A stretch of DNA of 64,000 nt from Arctopsyche grandis (taxonomy: Eukaryota; Arthropoda; Insecta; Trichoptera; Hydropsychidae): assembly GCF_051622035.1 (NCBI RefSeq), contig NC_135362.1:16591501-16655500 (forward strand), in the 5' to 3' direction. The position numbers and the translations under genes were made by a program. Below are positions 47,901 through 59,027 of this stretch, piece after piece. The notes beneath the pieces were generated by a model that was not told where the DNA came from, did not search any database, and saw only the letters and a list, made by a program, of their open reading frames with translations. Position 1 is the first letter of the stretch; each line of letters begins with the position of its first letter.

Positions 47901-49307
47901 ATCAATGTTTTAACAACTGTTTTATCGACAGAATTAAAAATGAAACGCGCAGTTTCAGGTGCCCAGTGTTTATAATGTTCCTATCTGAGCTTCATATTAT
48001 TGTATTGGATAGGATTTGTAGCTCCAGACCAACGGGGTATGATTTTGATTTGCACATTTTCTTTTTTTGTCAAAATATCAATCACATGAGCTTTGTCATT
48101 ATATTATATTCATTGGGAGCACTTGGCAAATACTGACCAAATTTCTTAAAACGTTAAATTGAAGCCAAACAAGAAGCGAAATACAATAGCTGACGTATTG
48201 GATTGAAGAGATAGAAATTAAATGTGAATAAAATAATGTATGAAAAGCGAACAAGAAGAATGTAAAAAAATGCAAGAATTTGTTTGTATTACCCAAGAGA
48301 ATGTAAAAAATTGCAAGAATTTGTGACTCAAGGTCAATCGTTTCTTATCGGAGTTTACTAATTTATCTGATTTTCATTGAAACGGTTCTAAAAAATTGGC
48401 AACCTTATACATTTTCTCGCAAATCTCGAGTTTTCAGTAATTTCGAATTTCACTAAATTGTATAAAATGTTGCAAATTTACAAATCTGACAATTAATGTA
48501 TCTGTGAATGTTAATTGATATGTATTTACTGAATTTCGCTGAATTATTTAAAAATGCTGCAAATTTACAAATTTGACCATATATGTACATACATATGTCT
48601 CTGTGGGTGCTAATTTATATGTATTTACTTTGTATAATACTTGTATCAAATGCACTATGTTTCTGGCAAGGAAGGCGCATTGGGGTTACCTGTTAGGCCT
48701 TCCTGGTATAGATTAAAAATAAATAAAGAAATAAAATAAATTAAGATGAGTTAACGAAGTAAGGGAAACATATGACTTATGCTATATAAATAAATAAATA
48801 AAATGAAATATATAGCTTGGTGGATGATTGTTGCTCTAAAGTAAGAACAGAGACATATTGTTGAAGGGGCTTCGATCCAGCTGTGAATGATAAACGGTTA
48901 CCCATGATGATGATGATGTAGGCATTGTAATTTCTATGAAATAAACAATTTTAATGGGGTACTTTGACGATTTTGTAATTTAAAATTTCTAGATACAAAT
49001 GTGCCCTGGTTTTATCTAAGGAAGTGACTTTTCCTCGGAAAAAAGTCTCATGTAAAAATGTACTCAATATACGTATATACATACATACATACATATATGT
49101 AAGATATTTACAATTATTGGCTACTATGTAATCAGCGATAGTTTATCATACATCGAAAATAAGCGCGTGCTTGAGGCCCCCGAATCTTACCATGCCCCCG
49201 AAATGGTCCTTTGCTACCAAAAAATACAAATTACAAATTATTATCGTTGTCTACAATACGTTCATAAGCCAAGAATAAATAAAATTAATACCTATTTTTC
49301 ATAGTAT
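44988..49307. other. AT-rich intergenic stretch
   Basis: There is no gene. A GGGGGGGGAGGG run lies near 45542. 48660-48745 is a third copy of the LINE tail with GGCAAGGAAGGCGCATTGG, GGTTACCTGTTAGGCCTTCC and an (AAATAAA)n tail. The 101-codon frame at 47831-48136 is AT-rich translation without a domain. Confidence 0.5.
48660..48745 (+). mobile_element. LINE 3' tail (AAGGCGCATTG family)
   Basis: This is the best preserved of three copies. It includes an inverted pair GGCAAGGAAGG / GGCCTTCCTGG and a tail of AAATAAATAAAG repeats. No ORF remains. Confidence 0.6.
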
Positions 49308-49694
49308 TGTAACGTACGCCGCGGATTAAGCGAATAGAAGCCCAGAGACTGTGACCGTTCAAAGATTATCTGTAACGGATATCTGTTAACGGATTAACTA
49401 AATGCATACCGTGCGACTGGTATAAGTGGGTTTTAAGTATTAGCGACAAGCTAAGTGCATGAAACAATGATTGCACTTCTCATACCGTGGGAATACATAT
49501 CCGAATACGTGACTATACTGTAGGTAAACAGATTAGACGTCCTGAGAGATTTACCCCTTATAAGGCGGTACGTAGGCGATATCATGTCATTCTGGACTTA
49601 GCAGTGACACTGTGTGTATCTCCTTAATCATCAATAAATGCTGTGAAACGACTGTTGGCTTTTACTTGGATCCTCCACCCACCCCTACGCAACA
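49308..49694 (+). mobile_element. Solo LTR, plus orientation, 387 bp (internally deleted)
   Basis: The LTR opens TGTAACGTACGCCGCGGATT and closes CACCCCTACGCAACA, with 4-bp target duplications GTAT on both sides (49304-49307 and 49695-49698). Inside are CCTTATAAGGCGG (TATA-like) and ATCAATAAATGCTG (polyadenylation signal), the order expected for an LTR. No internal retrotransposon region adjoins it. Relative to the copy at 53367-54050 it lacks about 299 bp. TG..CA ends and a 4-bp duplication suggest Ty3/gypsy or a relative. Confidence 0.8.
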
Positions 49695-49698
49695 GTAT

Positions 49699-50899
49699 GT
49701 TAAAATAGTATCTATTTTATTACAAAAACTGTTGTTATTTCAAATACATATAATAAATTTAAAAAAATATATGGGTAAAATCCAAATGAAAAACCATATA
49801 CTGAGAAGCATGGTAAAAAACGATGACATCATTTTTTTTGTGGAGTGGAGGCCTCAAATTTCAAATGCGCCTGGGGCCACTGTATGTAATACAGTTCCTA
49901 TGTATTTCGAAGTTCTGTAGGTATACACATGTATTTGCATAGTTTGAACCTGCTCAATTTAGTTTTTAAAACACGCTTTTGTAAGAAGAAAACACTGCGT
50001 GGTATGTACAAATTTACATGTACGTATTTCCAAAAACCTGCTATTTAAAAATTTGCTCAAATATTTAAGTCATGAATCATGAATGTAGAATAGACGCATG
50101 GAGCTACACGTACAAGACATCATATTGTGACCTCACGCAGGAAATACCCGCGAGAAATATAATAAAGATATAGGTAATATGTATGTATGTATCTTAAACA
50201 TATGTATCTTATACTTGAAATTCACGTTCTGCATTCTGCATGCAAACGCACCAGTCCTCCAGCATCTGCTATAGTTATGGAGACCATATTTTTTTGGAGA
50301 AAATGAAAGACATAAAAAATCGCTTCATAGCTAAAATGATTTATAAGTTTATCACATTATTTATACATTTAGAATTTTAAACAATCATATATATTACACA
50401 TTATTGAAATTTAAAGAAATTTACGCTCGAATTAGTACATTTAGATAAAAAAATATTGAAGTAGAAAACCAATCTTTATAAACGTGGTTAAGTGAAAAAT
50501 TACCTAAATAAGCACATTACATCACGGAAAAAAAGTATAATTTTGACTTTTAAAATTCGCTATATAAGTACTTATTTTAAAGCATTGAAAAGTCACCATT
50601 AATCGGAAAAACATCTGACTATTGATTCCAATACTCACTTTTCGCAGAGCAATCCTCGATTTTGTCAACATACATTTTATCAACCCTGTATTGATTACAC
50701 TCAGGGACGTCCCATGGGCATAGGCAAGTAAGCTGACGCCTAAGGGCGGCACACTTTGAGGGGTGGCAAATTATATGTATATGATTTTTGTTATTATTTT
50801 AAATTAAACATAATTAAATACGTTTGTATGGACAAGGCGCTGGGGTCCAGCCCTCGTAAGGACATAGCGATGAAATAAAGGAAGTGTGTTCAGTGCAGC
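49699..50899. other. Spacer with one orphan transposon end
   Basis: CACTCAGGGACGTCCCATGG (50699) and GGGCGGCACACTTTGAGGGG (50744) look like the terminus of a hAT-type element, but no matching second end was found. No gene is recognised. Confidence 0.4.
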
Positions 50900-51210
50900 T
50901 AAAGTGAGTCCTCGACTTACGCAAATTCGACTTACGCGAATTCGTACTTACGCGGTTGAGAATTAAAAAAAAATCCGCCGATTTCCGCCGTTATTGGCAC
51001 GTGCAGTTGATACATAGGGACAAAAATATATTTAGCACTAAATAACCATGGCAACGCGACCACTTCAAATTTTATGTACTCGATCTTCAAGTTCACCACG
51101 ATCATTAAAATTTCAGCGATGTCGGTTACCAAATAAATGTTACTTTAATGAAGATTTATACACTTCTTATTTTTCTCAATTGTCCCTTGATACAAAAATA
51201 TTAATACATA

Positions 51211-52798
51211 CAGTAGCGGGCGATGAAAGGTGTCCACCCATAGAAAAGGGACAAAAGCTTGTGTACATTTTTTTTGCGTGTCAGGTAAAATACCTTTTTT
51301 TGTTGAAAGGATCCTTATCTTTAGGTATTCAAACAGTTGACCACTGTTTTTCGAAGGATTAGCACGTTTTGAAGTGATTTTGTGTACGATATGTCGGGTG
51401 TAAAACAATTAACCGAAGCGAATAAAGCGATAATTCTAACTCTGGCTGAAGAAAAATTTAGTTCTCGCTACATCGCTCAGAAATTAGGATGCAGTAAGAC
51501 CTCTGTGCTTAATTGCATAAGAAAATATAAAAATTCAGCATCCCTAGAGAGGAAAAAAGGATCGGGAAAGCCCAGAAAGACCAACTCCGCCGAAGATAGA
51601 CTGTTAAAAAGAATGTGTCTACAAAACCGGTTCAAAAATGCTGTGCAAATTAGATCGGAGTTTATAGCAGCTGGGGGAAAAGAAATCAGCGTCGAAGTTG
51701 TACGTCGACGCCTTAAAGAATACAGTTTAGTTGCCAGGATACCGGCGAAAAAACCATTTTTGACCAAGAAAATGAGAATGCAACGACTGAATTGGACGGA
51801 AATGGACTGGAGGCGTGTTATCTTCTCGGACGAAAGCAAATTTAATTTGTTTGGGTCCGATGGCATCCACTACGTTCGACGAAGATCGGGCGAACGTTTG
51901 AGTGACGAATGTATTCAGCCTACGGTCAAACGCCGTGCGGGCCAGATGGTCTGGGGATGTTTTTCTTTCCATGGGGTGGGTCCATTGGCCATAATTGATG
52001 GGACAGTTAACGCCGAAACATATAAAAAAAATTTAAAAGAACATTTGATACCAGCAATAGAAATGCACTATGCGTGGGAATCTGAATGCATTTTTCAAGA
52101 CCATTCTGCACCATGTCATCTTGCCAAAACTGTAAGTAATCTTTTTTTTATTGCTATGTATCCTAATCAACAAATAAAAATAAAAATATATCATTAAGTT
52201 ATTATCTAAAATTTTAGGTCAAGAACTTCATTGCGGAAAGTGGCATTTCGCCCTTGAAATGGCCGGGTAACAGTCTGGATTTGAACCCAATAGAGAACCT
52301 GTGGGCTATAATGGGTTTTAAAATTAATAATAAGAAACCTTCCTCTAAATTAGAATTAATTGAAAAAATAAAATATATATGGGATAGCGATATCACAGAT
52401 GAATATATTCAAAATTTAATTAAATCAATGCCTCGCAGAGTTGAGGCTGTTATAAAAAATAAGGGGGGGGCCAATAAAATATTGAAACAAATTTTATATA
52501 TAAGTATTATTATAATAAATGAAATGTGATTTTTAGATTTCTTATTAATACATTAGTTTTATGAAAAAAAATTTTTTTTAATTACACTACTAAATCTTTC
52601 CATACATCACCGACTCCTAATAATTTGAATAACATTGTAGTTTCGTTTTAATTTCTTCGCATTACTACTTGAATTTCTTTCAAACTTCATAAATGCAATT
52701 TTAATAAACAAAAAAAAATAAATACAATCGTTTATAAGTCCGAAAAACAAGAAAATATGAGTTTTTTCGAGGTGGACACCTTTCATCGCCCGTTACTG
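51211..52798 (+). mobile_element. Tc1/mariner-superfamily element, near-complete, 1588 bp
   Basis: Terminal repeats CAGTAGCGGGCGATGAAAGG, then TGTCCACC, and the inverse GGTGGACACCTTTCATCGCC, then CGTTACTG, differ by one base over about 28 bp and are flanked by TA on both sides. The interior carries one transposase gene. High terminal identity and an open transposase suggest a fairly young insertion. It sits inside the pogo-like element. Confidence 0.88.
51391..52529 (+). CDS. Tc1/mariner-type transposase (DD35E) with one intron
   Basis: Exon 1 is 51391-52131 (247 codons) and exon 2 is 52218-52529; spliced, they give 350 residues plus TGA, the usual Tc1 transposase length. The intron 52132-52217 (86 bp) has a perfect donor GTAAGT and acceptor ATTTTAG, phase 0. 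Without splicing the frame runs into a stop at about 52195. The N-terminal half holds paired helix-turn-helix DNA-binding domains (SSRYIAQKLGCSKTSVLNCI at about 24-43, then a GSGKPRKT linker like the GRPR box). The catalytic domain has FSDESKFNLFG (Asp147), FQDHSAPCH (Asp237) and WPGNSLDLNPIENLW (Glu273). By my count 35 residues separate Asp237 and Glu273, so DD35E rather than the common DD34E. All catalytic residues are present. It probably acts on its own terminal repeats by cut-and-paste. Introns are unusual in this family. Confidence 0.85.
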
Positions 52799-53366
52799 TA
52801 CATACTGTATGTATGTTCACCGATGCGGTGCAAACGATCGAAAAGCGCCAGACAGGCTGAACCACAGATTAACGACACGTGTACCTTATGCGTGCGCACT
52901 GCTCGCACTTATACTAAGCGAAATCTACCCGAAGTCCCGACATACCTACCCTGTATACGTTCTGGGCTTCTGATACTTTAGTTCCGAATTTTTCCTTATT
53001 AAATTATTAAAAACTCGCCAGAAAGATCCAACTCAATTTTAATAATTACCATTTTAAAGTAGCCATCCAGTTAATCTGTGGTTCAATCATAGATATATAA
53101 TACACTAGATGGGCCCTACGTGTGATTTTGGTCGGAGATCTTGTCTTCACTAACTGAGGGGTGCGGGGGGTTTAACTAGCGGGGAAGTTGGGAAAAAAAA
53201 GGTTTTTTTCCCTACGACGCAACGGTACCTATCTACCTACTGAGAGAAACTGTGCATGCGCCATATATTTTGCATGCGCTAAAAGGGAGACTTACGCGGT
53301 TTTCGACTTACACTGAAAATTTCGGAACGAATTAACCGCGTAAGTAGAGAACTTACTGTATAGTAC

Positions 53367-54050
53367 TGTTGCGTACGGGTGGGTGGAGGATCCAAGTAAA
53401 AGGCCAACAGTCGTTTCACAGCATTTATTGATGATTAAGGAGATACACGCAGTGTCACTGCTAAGTCCAGAATGACATGATACTTCTTTGTGGCTACATT
53501 TTAACGATAGTTTTCTCGGGTAGTGACACTCCCTTGACCTATCTATCGAACGTTTTATATAAGATCGATCTCTCGTTGATATTGTAGTGCGGGCTGGCGG
53601 CTGCTCGCTTGTTCATCGTTTGTCAGGCTAGAACACTAAGCAAAATTAGTGCATCATCTGTGGGATATTGTCGGGGTTAGTGTGTTAGTGGGTGGTTAGC
53701 TGGTTTGGGACCGTTCGGTGGTGATTTGTTTAATTTAACTGATGCTAATTTTAGCCTATACCCGTCTTCAGTGACATGATATCGTCTACGTACCGCCTTA
53801 TAAAGGGTAGATCTCTCAGGACGCCTAATCTGTTTACCTGTTGTATAGTCACGTATTCGGATATGTATTTTCCACGACATTGGGTCTCCCCGTACCGATT
53901 CTGAGAAATAACTAATAACGGTCATTGTTTAGCCTAAATGCACTTAGAGTCCAGATATAATCTTTGGAAGTAAGTGCATGCATTTAGTTAACCGATAACA
54001 GATATCCGTTGGTCTAAGTACAATTCGCTCAATCCACGGCGTACGTAACA
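53367..54050 (-). mobile_element. Solo LTR, minus orientation, 684 bp
   Basis: It is the inverse of the LTR at 49308: on the minus strand it opens TGTTACGTACGCCGTGGATT and closes CACCCGTACGCAACA. Target duplications are GTAC on both sides (53363-53366 and 54051-54054). It starts 8 bp after the pogo-like element's end. It keeps the central 299 bp, bounded by TGACATGAT repeats (53473 and 53772), that the other copy lacks. An 82-codon minus-strand frame (53677-53925) lies inside the LTR and is likely chance. Confidence 0.8.
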
Positions 54051-54054
54051 GTAC

Positions 54055-54600
54055 TTTTAAAACAGTATTTGTTTTAATTTATGTTGAGAATGGGCAAGGG
54101 GGAGGGAACACCGATGAGTCACTATTATAAAAGTTGCAAAAGTCCAGACTTTTTATTGGTATTTCAGCAATTCCAAGAAGTCGACCGGTTGATTCATTGA
54201 TGGGAGAAATGAATTGGCTGCTGCATGCAGACGCTAGTCGGCGTCAGTGCGGTGCGGTCGTGTTTAGAGTGTTCTTCTTCAGGGTAAGGGGATAGCCAAC
54301 CGGTTGGCGTGCGAGCTCCTATCACCGGTTGTTCAATAATTCGCTGTTGGCCGACGCCTCTTAATCAGGATACGTTCCGGTGGTGACAGGCCCTCAACGG
54401 GGTCACAATCGAAGCACAAATTGTCGAATCACAACAGTGACAACGACACGCGTGGACAACATAAATAAAACGGGTAATTTGAACGGCGCGCCAAAATATT
54501 CGACGTTCGCTTGCATGGATTCTCTGGAAGACGGCTAGCGACGCGACGCGCTCACGGTGTGTTTCTCTTATTCCATCTGGATCTCGTTTTTTCTTTTGTA
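54055..54600. promoter_or_regulatory. CpG-rich island, candidate promoter or 5' exon
   Basis: 54180-54560 is GC- and CpG-rich (CGGCGTCAGTGCGGTGCGGT, ACGGCTAGCGACGCGACGCG) against AT-rich flanks and has no long frame. TTCTTCAGG followed by GTAAGG at about 54291 would be a good splice donor on the plus strand. It may be the 5' UTR of the membrane-protein gene whose candidate coding exon begins at 60493, but that link is a guess. Confidence 0.3.
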
Positions 54601-54869
54601 ATGTTATCGCTTAATGTATGTTAACTCGTAAATCAAACGTGTAAACTTGTGATTTTCTCGGAAAAACACATTTTCTGTAAAAGTCATAACTCTTTCAGTC
54701 AAAAATGTTCTCTCAACTAGTACGTAAAAACTTTTCGCGAAGTTTTCTTGAATGTTTATTTATTCATTGGATCAATTTTTCCAGAAATAAGTTCGCATAC
54801 ATATTATGCAGGGCAGGCAGGAGCCAAGGCGCAAAAAAATAAAGCTCCAAAAAATCTGATCCAAATAAA

Positions 54870-55332
54870 ATCTAATATATAATTTCGAAATAGACTTTGT
54901 ATGTACATATTTATTTTATGTATTTATTTTTACTGTTACAAATGAATATACACTCGTCATTACAGATTTGCTCCAATGCGACGGGTGTACGTTAACGAAA
55001 TACAGAATACATCAACAATCAGAAATACAGTAATACATATACAATCAGAATATATAACATATAACAATTAATCAGAAATAATAATCATAGAGACATCTAT
55101 GGATTATTTTTAGATTTTTTTTTTGTGTAAAATTTTTATACATACATATGTATATATTTGGTTGGTCAAAATTTCTATGACGACGAGTCAATTTTTTACT
55201 TACCTCTTATTAAGTTCATTATTCGATTCAAATAAATTTAATGAAAAAACAAATGAACATTTACTATTAGATTCGTTATGTTTACGCTGTTTATATTACA
55301 AATACTGAGCGAAGCCGGGTAAAACAACTAGT
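54870..55332 (+). mobile_element. Helitron-like 3' end (GAGCGAAGCCGGG family), second copy
   Basis: It ends TACTGAGCGAAGCCGGG then TAAAACAACTAG at 55332, followed by T, matching the copy ending at 31614, including TATAATTTCGAAATAGACT. The middle (about 54905-55090) looks like an inverted LINE 3' tail (CGTCATTACAGATTTGCTCC, TGCGACGGGTGTACG), possibly a later insertion. Confidence 0.55.
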
Positions 55333-55446
55333 ATAAAAATGAGTTCTAGTAGACGTGTTCTCCAATCTGTACAACGTTTTGTTAGAGTCGTCATGGAATA
55401 CCATTAGATAATGGTAAATAAGATAAACCTTGTAAAAAAATCAAAA

Positions 55447-55515
55447 TGTTATTTATTTATTTAAAGTTTGGACCATTGTAGCATTACAGGAATTCCTATT
55501 GCGGCACAATGGTCA
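55447..55515 (-). mobile_element. LINE 3' tail, minus orientation
   Basis: Inverse reading: GACCATTGTGCCGCAATAGG, AATTCCTGTAATGCTACAAT, then (AAATAAAT)n. This has the same build as the 3' UTRs at 8.4, 23.1 and 60.3 kb (CATAGTGACGAC..GGAA..GCAATG..ACAATAG). No ORF remains. Confidence 0.55.
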
Positions 55516-56034
55516 AAAATATAACAGGAAAGAAACAAAATAATAACTAAAGAAATTAGACAAAATAAAACTTATATATACACAAACAACACATTTAACA
55601 CAATCATAAAAATAATAAGCTATATAATAACGGATAATAGTAATAATGAATAATTAATAATAATAATTAATATTATATATAAGCAAAAGTCTCTCATTTT
55701 CGGACCTCAGATATGTACCTGAGATGTTAATGCAAATTTGAGTGAGTTTCCATAACATTTATGTAAATAAAATGAATTATTTTTAAATTTTCGGGATCCT
55801 CTTATGCAGGTGCTTTACAACCACTGCTTCTCCAAGTCGGCCAGCCCTGCATATATTAAGTATCTCGTAGAGTCTCTACCTACGATATTTGTCTATATGT
55901 AGCCAAATACCCTATATTAGAAAACAAATCCTTATATAAGAAAATCTTTTGGCAAATGCAATTATAGAAAAAAAAACTAAACTTATTTTTAAAAAAATAG
56001 CAAAAATCATCCTTTAAAAAAGTACTGTTATTAT
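55516..56034. other. AT-rich spacer
   Basis: Nothing is recognised. Confidence 0.4.
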
Positions 56035-56761
56035 CAGGGTTGTGGAGTCGGTTCAAAATTTACCGACTCCGACTCGGACTTTTTTTATGATTTAACTCAG
56101 ATTTCAAACTCTGGCTTGAACGATTTTAATAAAATCTACATACTTTTCTTGCCAACGTATAAAATTATTATAAATTAGATATGAAAATAGCGATATTCAA
56201 AATACAAAAAATTAAAGGAATTAAAAAATCACTAAAATTGACATGTAACCCAATTTATTAAATTTTTGGCAACAAATTAGGTATAAATAAAATGTAAGTA
56301 TATACATTCATAGTGTATGTGTATGAATTTCATACATCAATTTAATAAAACAAATGATGGAGTAATCAAACGGTTTTGGTCACAACACATCAAAGGTTCG
56401 GTGATTAATCCGCAAAAAGCGATTACGGAACATCTGGCACCCAAAAACTCCATCAATCGAAATATTGTACTAAGTCCATCACGCGAAATATTGACGAGAT
56501 ACTAACGAGAATTGAGTGTCAGATATTCCGTATTCGCGATTTTTGTGGCAACGATTGTCATGCGCGCGATCGCAATTTGCCCAATAATCCGTTTATCCAC
56601 GCTAAAATACGTGCAATTCAACGATTTTATTTATAAGATAATTTAAATTCATGATTTTTATGAAGTGCTAAATTTCAATTTATTGGTGGATTTACCTTAA
56701 TAAAATTGGAGACTCACTCAGAATCGGTTGACTCCGCTTGAAATGCTTCGTGGTAACCCTG
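56035..56761. mobile_element. hAT-type element, 727 bp, with perfect 8-bp target duplication
   Basis: The ends are CAGGGTTGTGGAGTCGGTTC and (right) CGTGGTAACCCTG. GTTATTAT flanks both sides exactly (56027-56034 and 56762-56769). Repeated CCGACTCCGACTCGGAC just inside the left end is typical of this widespread repeat type. There is no transposase; a nested MITE occupies the centre. Confidence 0.8.
56393..56605. mobile_element. MITE of the GCGGAATAAT family nested in the hAT element
   Basis: GGTTCGGTGATTAATCCGCA then AAAAGCG at the left; CGCAATTTGCCCAATAATCC then GTTTATCC at the right. The interior shares CATCTGGCACCCAAAAACTCC, split here as CATCTGGCACCC and AAAAACTCC, with 38.7 kb. It is the longest copy of the family in the window. 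Confidence 0.65.
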
Positions 56762-56854
56762 GTTATTATATATAATGTCCAATCCGATATTTACCAGTAA
56801 TTTGAGTCCTTGAAAAATGTCGACTAATACATACATGTATATATGTACATATAA

Positions 56855-57790
56855 CCAGGGCCGCCGAGAGGACTCTCGGGCCCTGGGGATAATAATTTCG
56901 GGCCCTATGACAAACTAAAAAATATATCTTCTTCTGATAAGATTTATCGCATATTAAACATATATCTACATATATAAGCCGTTGTAATTAAAATTAAATA
57001 TCAAAAATAATGTAAAATAAAAAATATAATGCAAAACATTACATATTTGTTTTACGTTCAACTATATTTAAAAATACTGGTGGTCTGTAATACGTTTATT
57101 ACTGGCATACTATGCTTTTCAGATATTCTGGACATATCGAATTAAAATAAGTGATAGCAATTTGTGAATTAAATCAAACAGAAATAGTGTTTTTGGAACA
57201 GAAAATTGGACTTCCGCCACTTTCAAACATATGAGCCGTTATAACGGCTCATATTTATATAGCCGACTTTAAAATATTTTGTAATGATTGAATGAGTATT
57301 TACCAAAAATTGAAATTTGATCTAACCAATATTTATTTTTATTGATTATTTTTAATTTACGAGTGTTAACTAAATACCTATATAATTTACGTTACACTAT
57401 TTTGATAAACAAAACGCTTATTAGTAGGTTAGATTCTTCAAATGCTAAAGTGAAAGTCAACAAATATGAGATTTGAGATTTGAAAAATGAGATTTCAAGA
57501 ATTAGTAAAAAAAAATGATGAAAAAAGTGTGATGCTATTTTCTGACCATAATTTTTATAAATTTGAGTTTGTATTAAATTTAACTGACATATTTTTATTA
57601 ATACCCGAATTTTCTAATTTTTTAACCGTTTCGAATTTGAAATTGTACCTGTTATATCATAATAACGAACTACATATAGGTATTTTTCTAATAGTTCTGT
57701 TAATAGTTTTGCATATTAAAAATACATACAATATCTCTTTTTTTTCCCAGGGCCCGGGATTCCTAGTCTACAACCCACACCTACCAAAAA
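56855..57790. mobile_element. Degraded hAT-like repeat with nested MITE relic
   Basis: CAGGGCCGCCGAGAGGACTC then TCGGGCCCTGGGG at 56855 is mirrored in part by CCCAGGGCCCGGGATTCC near 57749. The outermost right bases do not match, so the right limit is unsure. A relic of the 14321 MITE family lies at 57060-57250, ending in a CATATGAGCCGTTATAACGG palindrome. The 111-codon frame at 57487-57822 shows no domain that I recognise. Confidence 0.4.
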
Positions 57791-57849
57791 GGCAAAAGCT
57801 TGTAGCTCTAATTTTTTTTTAAATATTTCAGGTCTTATAGAACCGTGGC

Positions 57850-58944
57850 TGCACACGAACCTAGGGAGCATTAATCAAATTGAAAAAGTTTTTATGGCTT
57901 TTTTCGAATACTATTTCTAAGGCTGAATTGCCTATAGTTGATAATTGACAGTAAGATGTTGTTCTGTAAAAAGGATTAAATGCAATGTTGCATACCCCTG
58001 CGACAAAGATTTAATATGCAAATTTTTAGAATTGGATAACCACCTAGTGTCCGATATGAATCATGCACTTTATTTTATTTTGTCTCACGCATGATATTAT
58101 ACATTATTCAATTAGCCATCATATATTACATATACTATGGTTGTGGCTGCTTAGTGCCTTCAACTTGTACTAAGAGATTTTAAGTGAATCGTGGTTTCCT
58201 CGTCGCCGGAATATGCGAAAACGCTTTTAATCTTAATTTACGACTTAATAATAGTGGGCTAAATTAATTTTAGGCTAAATTAATATATAAATTTCGGAGT
58301 ACATTTATATATAATATTTATGATAAATTTCCGGTACAAGGGTTTACTTAGCAATAAATTCTCCCTGCAAATCCGGAAATAACATCGATAAATCGCATTA
58401 TTGTGAATCAAAATACATACATACATATGTTGTGAATGTAATGTAGTTTTTCACCGTATAAATTGTTACAGCGAATGTTGTGAATTTCGACTTTTAGGGT
58501 TGTTACCACAGATTTATGTAAAATGCACAATCTCATTAGCAAACTCGGTTAATATATTATTTACGACTGAATTTATTCCGGGAAATTGCCTAGTTAAACA
58601 ACGCTCTTCGTGTTATTAAAGGGCTATTTCAACCGCGTGGTCCAGAATGACCCGTTTTGTCTGGTTTGCATTTTCAATTCATTGTAAAATTCAAAAGAAT
58701 TCAATTTAGTATGTGTAAGCCATGTTTTGTGGAACGTATTTATTTATGTATGTATGTACGTATGTGCAATTTAATGAATAACTGGATTTGTATTCAATAT
58801 TATTTATAAAGATTTATCTACATGGGTCTACGTGACGAGCCAGAATGTTAAATTACAGAAAACACAAATATCGGAAGGCAAATATCGAAAATCGAAAGAT
58901 CTCAAGTCGAAAGATAAAAAAAGGGTGCATGGTAAACGGTGCAT
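57850..58944. other. Non-coding stretch
   Basis: No gene is recognised. CATA/TATG arrays lie at about 58418 and 58745. Confidence 0.4.
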
Positions 58945-59027
58945 ACTTAATTTGCGCGAGCAGGGTACAACAGGAACAAGAGGAACAGGATTTTCCTCCC
59001 GTATTCTGCGCGCGCACATTAATCAGA
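58945..59027. repeat. Inverted fragment related to the hAT-type MITE at 59.6 kb
   Basis: CTTAATTTGCGCGAGCAGGG then TACAACAGGAAC is mirrored by CCTCCCGTATTCTGCGCGCG then CACATTAA. The same subterminal sequences occur in 59595-60187. The outer ends differ, so this is a fragment or distant relative. Confidence 0.5.

Larger units (their letters stand above)
50902..53358. mobile_element. pogo/Tigger-like element hosting a Tc1-type insertion
   Basis: The left end is AGTGAGTCCTCGACTTACGC. The right end read inversely is CAGTAAGTTCTCTACTTACG, then CGGTTAATTCG. Both are bounded by TA (50900-50901 and 53359-53360). ACTTACGCG repeats occur just inside both ends. Subtracting the nested Tc1-type element, 869 bp of its own sequence remain, with no recognisable transposase. 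The pogo-like name rests on the CTCGACTTACG terminal motif and TA target, so it is tentative. Confidence 0.6.

Noticed and set aside
53677..53925. 82-codon minus-strand frame within the longer solo LTR
   Set aside because: It crosses the segment missing from the other LTR and resembles no gag or accessory protein; LTRs of this type are non-coding.
57487..57822. 111-codon plus-strand frame with hydrophobic stretches
   Set aside because: It is AT-rich, lies in a degraded repeat, and has no splice or start support; the hydrophobicity follows from T-rich codons.
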